64,000 nt of DNA from assembly GCA_949825065.1 (NCBI GenBank), contig OX463862.1, positions 17,581,246 to 17,645,245 of the forward strand, given 5' to 3'. Within the stretch, counting starts at the first letter, position 1, and the number at the start of each line of letters is the position of its first letter. Below are positions 55,750 to 64,000 of the stretch, piece by piece. The position numbers and the translations under genes were made by a program. Below the pieces are notes generated by a model, which was given only the letters and a program-made list of their open reading frames with translations, searched no databases and was not told the origin of the DNA. The stretch is from Odontocerum albicorne. Lineage: Eukaryota; Arthropoda; Insecta; Trichoptera; Odontoceridae.

Positions 55750-56206
55750 CCTGAACTTGATTGAGTAAATTGCATCTGTACGAGTAGTTGGACTTGGAAC
55801 GCTTGATTTACTCAATCCTCAATAGTTGTAAAAAGAAAACATGCAAAATCTGTAAGAAAAAAGTGAAATAATCTGAACTTTCTTGTGAAAATTGTATATA
55901 AAGAAGGAACTCTTCTGTATCCAGATTGATAATTACCTGTTTGGAATCAGACTATATCATACTCAACTTGATGTATTTTAGAGTTCAGTTAAACAAAGAA
56001 ATTTACCACAAGTTATAAATATTATTGTGGTTAAAAAGGACTGAATCATTAACATTGAATATTTATGAAGTGAATTTCGTATATTATTTTTTTAACTGAG
56101 GCTTTGACAGGAGTTTACCGTAGTATTCTGGATCCGTATTAAACAATACCGCATTATTCCGGATCCATAAAGAACTATGTCAGGTTTTCATCGAAAACTT
56201 GAAATA
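55750..56206 (+). other. Probable 3' flank of the second bZIP gene
   Basis: AT-rich, no gene. No canonical AATAAA was seen; ATTAAA at about 56138 is a weak candidate signal. Confidence 0.35.
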
Positions 56207-56987
56207 TGAGGGTGCATCAAATAGTAACGAGATTTTTTTGTTTTCATTTTTTATTTGCAGAAAGAAAAAGGCGAAGTACAAATAATTTCCTGCTTTAGAA
56301 ATTCATTTTTCTCAGCGAATCGATAGTTTTTTTTATCTCGTCATCGTAAAAATAAGTGGGTTGTGTCAGCAGCCAATTGCGCACAAATCCCTCTACTCTT
56401 TCTCTACGGCGATATATCAGGACTATAAAGAGATATATCAGCACTATAAGTTCCAGTCGTGAAGTGGTGTATCCAAGTTTCATCGCAGGTGACGATGCGA
56501 CTCAAAAACGCGTTCCCTTTTTGTACAAACCGCGCCAAAAGCAGCTCACAGACGTGCAAACGTGCCAACTTTGGTTCTGCAGTCAAAAGACGTGGGACCC
56601 ATCGAGCAAACACTTTACGGAATCCTAGTTCCTATGAGATTATGGATTGAGTGCTCCCATAACTTATTCCTATCTCAGAACAAATTTCAGAAACCGTCAA
56701 ACGTCGGTTGCCTTCCAGAAGATCACGAATGGCATTAATGTGCCGTCAGTCTCCGCAGAATTTCGGTCGGTTTTACGTCCTCACGAGCGAGAAACTTGAT
56801 AATTATGCATTGCGTTATCGACGGGTGCACATCTTTCTCAGACATCGTGTCCCATACTAATGATGGAATATGCCGAGGCCAGCCGACCGCTCTTCCCATT
56901 CCTGATATCTCCTCGAGGCGGCCGCGTGCTCCGTTAAAAATTACGCGTTCTAAAACCAAAGTCTCGTTTATATTTGATCCACCCTCG
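56207..56987 (-). mobile_element. Internally deleted mariner (SETMAR-like lineage), both TIRs
   Basis: The TIRs TGAGGGTGCATCAAATAGTA and (inverse) CGAGGGTGGATCAAATATAA are flanked by TA at 56205-56206 and 56988-56989. Length 781 bp. Unlike the two fold-back elements it keeps true 5' and 3' ends. Its transposase belongs to a different mariner lineage. Confidence 0.88.
56292..56845 (-). pseudogene. Mariner transposase with two internal deletions
   Basis: Starts MSEKDVHPSITQCIIIKFLA at 56845. After LRRLTAH it jumps to INAIRDLLEGNRRLTVSEIC, has a stop before ELGFRKVFARWVPRLLTAEP, and gives the first catalytic Asp motif SRIVTCDETWIHHF. It then jumps to the C-terminus VRNWLLTQPTYFYDDEIKKT. The second and third catalytic acids are gone. 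Confidence 0.85.
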
Positions 56988-56989
56988 TA

Positions 56990-57755
56990 CGTATGTATTG
57001 AACCATGCCAAGCTCTTCGCGAGCAGTATTACGAGTATATTATGCTACGTGGTAAAATAATGGAAAATGTTTATATTGAAAGTGTGTTTTCTTCACAAAT
57101 TCACAAAGTATTTTTACACATTAAAAATTAACAATTTGATTTTTTAATTTAGAATGTTTTTATTCTATGTTTAGTGTTAAATATATGCAAGTATATACAT
57201 ATTTAATTGTTAATTTTTATTTAATCATCTATCTTATTTGTTCATAATAATATATTCTATAATACTTTGATTGATTTTTATTTATCTTATAATACAAATA
57301 TATTGTAATAATTTAACAATGCGTATTTTTATTCTTAAAAATACTGATATATTTTATAACACAATGAAAAAAAATCTAAAATACCAAAAATATTGTTTTT
57401 TTTAGTATATTTGTTATTATTCTTTCATATAAATTTTTTCTTTTATTTTTTAAATAAATAACATTTATGACTATAATATAATAATTATTCTTATTAATAA
57501 ATGTTTTTTAAAGCATAATGAAGTGTATTTGTTTTTATTTATTTTAAAAAGGTTAGTTTCGGTTCGTTTTGAATGTAATACATTCGATCTGGTTTGATTG
57601 AACGTGTATTTGAAAATGGGTATTTAAATATGCAGAAAGAATCCAATCCCAAACGATTTTTTTTGGTTTATTTAAAATATCGAATAAGCATTTCAGAGTA
57701 TTTCATTTTGAATTGCGTTTTAGCATTGCATTCCATACAAAAAACGAGAATAGAA
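56990..57755. other. AT-rich, no recognised gene
   Basis: Nothing recognised. Confidence 0.45.
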
Positions 57756-57759
57756 AAAG

Positions 57760-57960
57760 AATATCAAGGAAAGTGTGGTTGGATCAATTTAATGATATTT
57801 TGAAAGAAACGTAGAAAGTCAGAGAAATTTAAGGAGTTGTATGAGAAGGTTTGGGGATGTAGAATAGGCGAAGAAGGTGTATCGAGATATGAAAGTCTGG
57901 CGCACTCTCTTTTATGCTTACGGCGACCCCGACAGGGAAATGGCATGGTGGTATGACAGT
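57760..57960 (+). mobile_element. RTE-type LINE 3' end
   Basis: AAGGAAAGTGTGGTTGGATC, GAGAAGGTTTGGGGATGTAG, ACCCCGACAGGGAAATGGCA. Confidence 0.75.
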
Positions 57961-58445
57961 ATGTACGTTTATAATATTAAATGTTATTTATATAGCGATT
58001 CGAAATTTAAGGTGTGTAAATCGCTTATTTATTTATTTATTTAACATGCAATTACATCTGTTGGATTTATTGCTTTAAATATTTTTTTCCCAATCAACTA
58101 CCTTTTGCTACATAATTAATGTTCATATCGAAGGCCCTGCCTTTAACTTAAGAAAAGTAAAAAAAAGCATTGCAATGAAAATGGAGATAAATATGGGATT
58201 TAAGGAATATTTTAAGATAAACAATGCTTCTTTAATTAATTCTTAAAAATCTGATTGAGTCTGAAAGATCGTTTTAAAGCCGAGTCGAATGAATCGCAAT
58301 AGACGATATGTAGAATGATGTATTATGCGTTGTTATACTGGTACAAAGCATTTGACTGTCATTAGATCGTAGGGACAGTACAAAATTGAAATTTTCACGC
58401 AGAAAGAAAATATAAATTTTCACATACATACTGAGTACAGCTTGA
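57960..58445. other. No recognised gene
   Basis: Nothing recognised. Confidence 0.4.
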
Positions 58446-58448
58446 AAT

Positions 58449-58705
58449 CTGTGGCGTTATGGCAGAAGCTGATATGTCCGTTTTACCTTAGTTTACAGGA
58501 GAATAAATATTAACTTGTTTATAAGCTGTTAAGATCAGTACAAATAAGAATTTTTTAAGTTTTTCCAAGCGACATATCTTTTGTTTGGATAATGACTGAC
58601 ACCAAGTTTTGCCATAAATTGCTGAAAAATATTTTCCATACATTGGGGGAATAAACACAAAATGACAAAAAACGGGCATAGCAACTTCTGCCATAATGCC
58701 ACAGA
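58449..58705. mobile_element. MITE-like element with about 38-bp inverted ends
   Basis: TCTGTGGCGTTATGGCAGAA at 58449 is mirrored by TTCTGCCATAATGCCACAGA ending at 58705, and the match extends inward through a TATG.CCGTTTT block. It is about 257 bp with no coding role seen. No clear target-site duplication. Confidence 0.75.
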
Positions 58706-58741
58706 AATATTCAAAACTTCAAAGATGGTATTTAGACATGT

Positions 58742-58759
58742 TGTCCATTATAATGGACA
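58742..58759. other. Perfect 18-bp palindrome
   Basis: TGTCCATTATAATGGACA reads the same on both strands. It lies 36 bp right of the MITE-like element. Meaning unknown. Confidence 0.9.
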
Positions 58760-59240
58760 CAGAGTTCATATGTACTTTGTAAACAATTGTGTGTTATATT
58801 TCTGTTCCCAATAATAACCAATGAAGTGTTGGATACTGTTCTACTGACTTGGAACGTTTTGGGCCATATATCTAAACTAATACGACAGTATATTGCATTT
58901 AGTGTATATGTAAATAATACACTCTCAAGCAAGAATATTTTTTAAAACTATAGAATTAATTCAGGTCTGAAGAGATTAAGCCATTGGAGTTTCGCACGAT
59001 ATTCCGATATATGATAATATTTTTTTAGATTAAAAAAATGAGCATATATGCTAAAACAAAAATATAATTAATAATAACAATAATTTACTTTATTTAAAAA
59101 TATTCTATAATACGCAAAGTTGAAACGAAATTTGAACTTTATGTTTTTTAGTAATATTGTCAAGTTTTGATAATTCCGTGTAGATATATATACTGAAACA
59201 TAAATTTGAAGATAATTTTGCAGAACTATTTGATGCTTAA
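58760..59240. other. No recognised gene
   Basis: AT-rich, nothing recognised. Confidence 0.4.
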
Positions 59241-59244
59241 AAAC

Positions 59245-59690
59245 TAAGATAACATTGTTGTGGTGTGAGCTGTTTTGACTTGAATTGGGCTTGATTAATA
59301 TTGTCAAATTCTATAAAAACTATAAAGATAACATTGTTGTGGTGTGAGCTGTTTTGACTTGGATTGGGCTTGATTAATATTGTCAAGTTCTATAAAAACT
59401 ATAAAGATACCATTGTTGTGGTGTGAGCTGTTTTGACTTGAATTAGGCTTGATTAATATTGTCAAATTCTATAAAAACTATAAAGATAACATTGTTGTGG
59501 TGTGAGCTGTTTTGACTTGGATTGGGCTTGATTAATGTTGTCAAGTTCTATAAAAAATCCGTGTACATAGTCCGAAGCATAAATTTGACGATACTTTTGT
59601 ACAAGTGTTTGAAATAAATATAACATTATAGTGGTGTGAGCTATTTTGACTTGGCTTGGGTTATATTATCAAGTTCTATGTGAAATTCCG
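59245..59690. repeat. 79-bp satellite, four units plus decayed ones
   Basis: AAAGATAACATTGTTGTGGT recurs at 59245, 59324, 59403 and 59482, exactly 79 bp apart. More diverged units follow to 59690. Confidence 0.95.
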
Positions 59691-60290
59691 CGTAGATAAA
59701 TATCAATTTCCTGATAATTTTGCACTAGTCTTTGATGCTTAAAGTATATACCATAAATAACACTGCTGTGGTATTGACTAAGATTGTTTTGACTGGGTCT
59801 GTTGTCTATGCGTGCTGCTTTATCAAAGCTGTTTTGGTGAATTTATTTTATCGTGCGCTATTTTGACGGAACACTGATTTTTATAAAATTTTACTTAATA
59901 ACTACTACTAATGTTTTTTTTTTAAATTTTTATAACTTCTTAAGATCTCTCCTATTATTTTTCTTTCTTTATATGTTAACATTACCATGTTTTACCACGT
60001 TTCTTTGAATAGGAACGAATGTAATCTACACAATTAAACATATTTTTATTAATTATATAATAGTACATGTAAAAATATTATGGCCAATTCTAAAGGGACA
60101 TTGAAATATGGGAAGCAATAGGGAACAAGATAAACCGAGCATTTAATGTAATATAATAACCGAGCAATATCAAAAATGATGAATCATAATAATTTATTAA
60201 TGTCCACCTTAATGTATCGGAATGAAAATGAATGCCGTGAAGATACGTGCATTATGAAACATTTGTGCAGTGTAAATGTATGACATAAGA
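59690..60290. other. AT-rich, no recognised gene
   Basis: Nothing recognised. Confidence 0.4.
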
Positions 60291-60329
60291 CATCAGAAAA
60301 GAATGCATGAATAAAATAATTGTAGTGTA

Positions 60330-60610
60330 CGTGAGACGAAGAAAGGGTGCTTTAAAATGGTTTGGTTATGTGGAGAGAATGAGTATAAGATGTGCGTGGA
60401 AAAGGCAGACCGAGAAAAACGTAGTCGGATTAAGTTGGTTAGATTTAGAAAAAAAGTAAAATGCAGAATATGAATAGTCGAAGATCATGTATAACGATAT
60501 GTATAGATATGGAGAAGCAAAAGTTGTGCCGTTGGAAAAAAATATTGTAGATATGTTCTCACTGCCTACCCCACAAGTGATCCGGTGTGATGATATGTAT
60601 GTATATATTC
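60330..60610 (+). mobile_element. RTE-type LINE 3' end
   Basis: TAAAATGGTTTGGTTATGTG, GAGAGAATGAGTATAAGATG reads as the WFGYVERMSIR-like motif, then AAAGGCAGACCGAGAAAAAC, and it ends CTGCCTACCCCACAAGTGAT, CCGGTGTGATG. Confidence 0.8.
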
Positions 60611-60724
60611 TATGATATAATGCCACCTCATATCTCTTCCTCTTTACGTATTTGATACAACCCACCAACTATTCAGTTCAAATCTGAAAGAACGAAGAGA
60701 CTATTCTGGGCTAGAAGTAAGGAT

Positions 60725-60870
60725 GTAGTATTGCATTGTATTTAACTACACTTTCAGTTTGTAAGATACCACCAGGCGTTTTTATTGCTATGTGGCATTC
60801 ACTTCCAACTAACCAGGAATGTATTAAATGAGTCTTGTGAACACTAGACTAGAACCTTTGAATTCCGGGA
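60725..60870 (-). repeat. SINE-A body
   Basis: GCATTGTATTTAACTACACT, ACCACCAGGCGTTTTTATTG, CCAACTAACCAGGAATGTAT. Confidence 0.6.
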
Positions 60871-61029
60871 AAAGTAATCGCTTTACAAATCGTCATTCTC
60901 GCATAATGTTCTGCCCATTGAAGTTGCTATCAAAATATTTTTTTTATATACTGGATGCCTTAGTCTCGTCAAGAACGCTGAGATTTGTGCATTTGTCCTT
61001 CCGGACACGGCCCAATCGTCTGATGAAAC

Positions 61030-61650
61030 TTTTTCAACATTAACATTGTCGTACGTTTCATCACGTCGTTTTCCTGCTGGAATAAACAGAGAGGACAAAA
61101 CGTCAGACTTTACTGCTTCGACACACATATTTACTCCTACAATATTTCTTACTTCTTATTAATCTTTTCAAAATATCATACAGTCCTTGGTCTGCCTTCA
61201 CTACGCCTTCACTCATATTTACACTATATATTTGCGTTATGGATTTCTTCCTTCATTCGTTCTACGTGTCCAAACTATCTTAGAGTGCTCTTCTTCATCC
61301 TACTCACCACATCAGTTTAAAGTTCGCATACCTCCTTTAAGTTTACGTCCTTGTTGTCCATACCACACTCACTTCATTTTATATTCTATAGTATATTTTA
61401 AACTAGTAAATTGAAGTGCCGTTCAGGTTCCACTATTACGAAACAACGCTGTCTGCACTAGTCAGATGTGTTGTTCTTCTTGTCTATAGCCTTCCCTGAC
61501 ATTTGCACACTATATTTACTTCGTATGTATTTCTTCATTTATTCCTTTCACGTGCCCAAATCATCTCAAAGTGCTCATTTTCATCGTATTCAACACAACA
61601 ACTTGTTCACATTCATCCCTAATCACTTCGTTCTGTTTTATGTCGTCGTT
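61030..61650 (-). mobile_element. RTE-type LINE, two overlapping fragments
   Basis: First piece 61050-61430 (CATCACGTCGTTTTCCTGCT, CTACGTGTCCAAACTATCTT). Second piece 61470-61650 repeats the central blocks (TTCACGTGCCCAAATCATCT). A shared CTGTCTGCACTAGTCA-like string near 61450 also occurs at 62518. Confidence 0.65.
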
Positions 61651-61659
61651 CATCATTGC

Positions 61660-61925
61660 TGGGCCTCGTAGTCGAGGATCCTCTCACCAACATCATTCAG
61701 TTAGAAAGTGAAGCTGTGCCATGAAGATTTTTTTTAAGCAAGTGATCCGTTGCACACCAGCAAACTCACCGGCCACATTACCGTACTAGATTCGATGGCA
61801 CACCAAAGTGAGACGATCGGAGCACACTGACATGTTTTTTTTCCTTATTTTTTTTAAAGAATAGATATGACCGATGTCATAGTAACCTTATACCCTCGAA
61901 TACTAGGCGGTCATTTTAAAATTTC
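61660..61925. repeat. Repeat D with start of SINE-B
   Basis: CCTCGTAGTCGAGG hairpin, GTTGCACACCAGCAAACTCA, ATTCGATGGCACACCAAAGT, GAGACGATCGGAGCACACTG, then the AAGAATAGATATGACCGATG start of the SINE-B body. Confidence 0.75.
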
Positions 61926-61944
61926 TGTCGTACATTGTAAAGCA

Positions 61945-62340
61945 TATTTTAAAAAAAAATTTATCCACTTTGCACGGATTTCTCCTGTTACATAAAGAGG
62001 GGTTGCTTCTACCGTTAGTTTATTCGTTAGGAAGAATATCAGCCAGGATTCTTCTCATACTGCTAGACGGTACCGAGAATATATCCAGTGTCATTCAGTT
62101 GGTTCAATATCTCTATACCACGCGTGACTGAGTGTTTAGCTATGATATTCGTCCTGTAAGTTGGTATGTAGAACAGAGGGTGATGCCTTGCACGGCTATA
62201 TTTATTGGGTACATATAAACTTAGTGCTTCTAGAATCGTGGGACAGTTAAAGCAACCTTGAAAACCCTTAAGTAGGAATAGCGCAATGGATTCTTGCCTT
62301 CTTGTTTCGAGGCTTCTATAGTTATACACCGTGATAAGTT
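61945..62340 (-). mobile_element. LINE ORF2 C-terminus (same family as 45.3 kb)
   Basis: Minus strand: YRSLETRRQESIALFLLKGF, SLYVPNKYSRARHHPLFYIP, TYRTNIIAKHSVTRGIEILN, QLNDTGYILGTV then a stop. About 88 codons are open. Confidence 0.82.
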
Positions 62341-62344
62341 CGAC

Positions 62345-63095
62345 ATGGTAAGCATATTTTGGGTTCTCTTGATATTCTCATTATAAAACGGAGTAGTTTG
62401 TAACAGTCTGATATCAAACGCGAGACATGGTTAACGAACGTGAGTCCGACATCAAAGATCACGCAAAAATATTTTAAATCAAAGGGTTGAAGAAGTTCCA
62501 TAATTTCGAAACAGCATTGTCTGTACTAGTCACCTATCTATGTGTTGGTCTTGTTTTATTTTTCTACTCTTTTGGAAAATGTGTCTTGTTTTTGTCTGAC
62601 AGGTATGTGCAAACGCACATTTCTGTCATGTGCGTTAATTCAAAACATTTGATCGGTGGGTCAAATAGATTTGGTTGTCAGTCCGTGCGTGCGCTGCGTA
62701 ATAATCCAAACTTTCTATTTTCAATTTCGTTTCGGACAATCGTAACAAGTAATTACCTTGGACGGCCGAATCTTCTGACTTATTGAAATTTTTGGCTGGG
62801 GTGAATATCAAGCCTGATAGAATCAAATTCAAACCACTCTTAACGAGTATATGCTGTTGTCTAACATCTAATTTTGTTTCAACGCCATCTTCAATATTAA
62901 GAGAATGAGTGGATTTAAAAAAATCGAAACAGATATACCACTAAGATCAAGTATGTGGACAAATACCATACCGGCAAAGCCAAGCGCAAGATCAGGTGAT
63001 ATTATATTTAAAAATTGATATCTTTACCCTCGGTAGCATGTCAGCTGGAGCCAATAGAAGACGTGTTGTGTCGATACTATCTGTCCAATAGAAAT
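62345..63095. other. No recognised gene
   Basis: 62345-62480 may be more of the LINE. A 99-codon + frame at 62487-62786 has no motif. Confidence 0.35.
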
Positions 63096-63099
63096 GAAA

Positions 63100-63250
63100 T
63101 ACAAAACATTGTTTATATTTAGTTAACATTCTCTTTTATTCAAAATACACTCCTTGTGAGTCAATACAATACTGGAAGCGGTTGTAGAATTTTCCAAAAT
63201 GCCTCCAAAATCACGGTCGAAGCCTTCAGGATGTCTGAAATCGTGTCGAA
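63100..63250 (-). pseudogene. Possible Tc1/mariner transposase C-terminus
   Basis: The minus strand gives HFGKFYNRFQYCIDSQGVYF, E, then a stop. This resembles the end of mariner-type transposases (an 'F..W..R...CI...G.YFE' style ending). Confidence 0.4.
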
Positions 63251-63256
63251 ATACTC

Positions 63257-64000
63257 GTATGTTGCCAAATTATCTAATATTAGAATAATACAGGAACAAC
63301 ATTGCTTCAACATATCTGTCTAGATAAAACAGTGTAAATAAAATAAATAAATACATCAATCTTACAATTTCTATAGTGCTATTTCATAACACTAGTTAAC
63401 TCAAGTACACTCCAGTAAATTATTAAGGTAGCTTCCAGAGTAAGTTCCAGGATATCGATACATTCAGATTAAAAAGACTTCCAAGGAACACCGTACGGGA
63501 AACGCCGAGAATCGAACCTGGAACGTTTTGGGTACAAAGCATGCATGCTAACTACTAGGTAATAATGCTATCAATACGAAATTCTGTAGATGACGAACTT
63601 ATTTGTGTTGACCAGTTGCCCGATTAGCAATCACATTTTTAAGGTCAAAAGACGGTTGAAGGATCGTAAGCAGGTTTTTATATTTTATGAACAACAAATA
63701 ATCTTATATATTCCCTTTTCCTTGTTTCATTACAGATTCCCTTTTCTCATTCTTTAAGATTCCCCTTTCCTTGAGTGAAAAAATGCGTCGATGTTCCGAG
63801 GAATTTTTGTTGTTGAAAGCTACTTCTTAAGTCAACAGCTTTACATACTACATTACACGAGGACTAATACACCCCTCCAGTTTTCAAAATACGACAGATA
63901 AATATATTTGTGACACATTTTCCTAAAATATATATTTGTTTTGTCCATTTTGAACATTTTATCATTTTATCTAATTTATATCTTATCAGTCATTCAAGCA
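63257..64000. repeat. Second copy of the block upstream of the second bZIP gene, runs off the edge
   Basis: It matches 53168-53741 plus 54716-54866 with few differences and no mariner. The uninterrupted TA lies at 63849-63850. Its end is set by the window, not by loss of similarity. Confidence 0.88.

Noticed and set aside
1..64000. An undescribed multi-gene system
   Set aside because: Apart from two transcription-factor genes, every protein-like stretch I could identify belongs to a known transposon class; no cluster of unknown genes was found.

Overview
This window looks like insect nuclear DNA: AT-rich, gene-poor and packed with decayed transposons. A moth or butterfly, or a relative, is my best guess, with moderate confidence. 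The reasons are the many 3' ends of an RTE-type LINE (ending in a GTAGGCAGAG-like block next to a GTATGTATG-like stretch), tRNA-derived SINEs, mariner and Tigger DNA elements, and an intronless C/EBP gene of insect type. Nothing prokaryotic was seen: no operons, CRISPR arrays or rRNA. Repeat edges are approximate unless a target-site duplication (TSD) is given. Repeat family names (SINE-A, -B, -C, -F, repeats D and E) are labels used only here.

Only two host genes are well supported, both single-exon, on the + strand and of the C/EBP class of bZIP transcription factors. The first (32410-33345) is a full-length C/EBP (slbo-type) gene. About 950 bp upstream lies a strong Inr-MTE-DPE core-promoter match, and an AATAAA signal lies about 600 bp downstream. 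The second (55126-55749) is a divergent 207-aa bZIP protein with a C/EBP-type basic region closest in feel to the C/EBP-gamma/Irbp18 branch. It has a short 9-residue tandem repeat. C/EBP proteins dimerise, so the pair could interact, but the sequence alone cannot show this.

Layout. 0-9 kb: a nearly intact Tigger/pogo element (580-2850) and a LINE fragment, both inserted in an old AT-rich repeat tract, then RTE pieces and SINEs. 9.9-10.8 kb: a fold-back mariner. 11-16 kb: LINE ends, SINEs, a 28-bp minisatellite and a long (TA)n. 16.8-17.5 kb: a 67-bp satellite with two unit types. 17.5-31 kb: SINEs, RTE pieces and a 156-bp satellite. 31.4-34 kb: the C/EBP gene. 34-53 kb: mostly repeats, with several nested insertions (a TA-flanked MITE at 40.6 kb, a LINE in a LINE at 43.9 kb, a LINE in a SINE at 49 kb). 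53.2-57 kb: the second bZIP gene, flanked by two different mariner derivatives. 57-64 kb: MITE-like and 79-bp repeats, LINE ends, and a second copy of the sequence upstream of the second bZIP gene, running off the right edge.

The most useful observations are: the two fold-back mariners with different internal junctions; empty-site copies that date and define two insertions; the precise core promoter of C/EBP; the second intronless C/EBP-class gene; and the prediction that another paralogue may lie just past position 64000.
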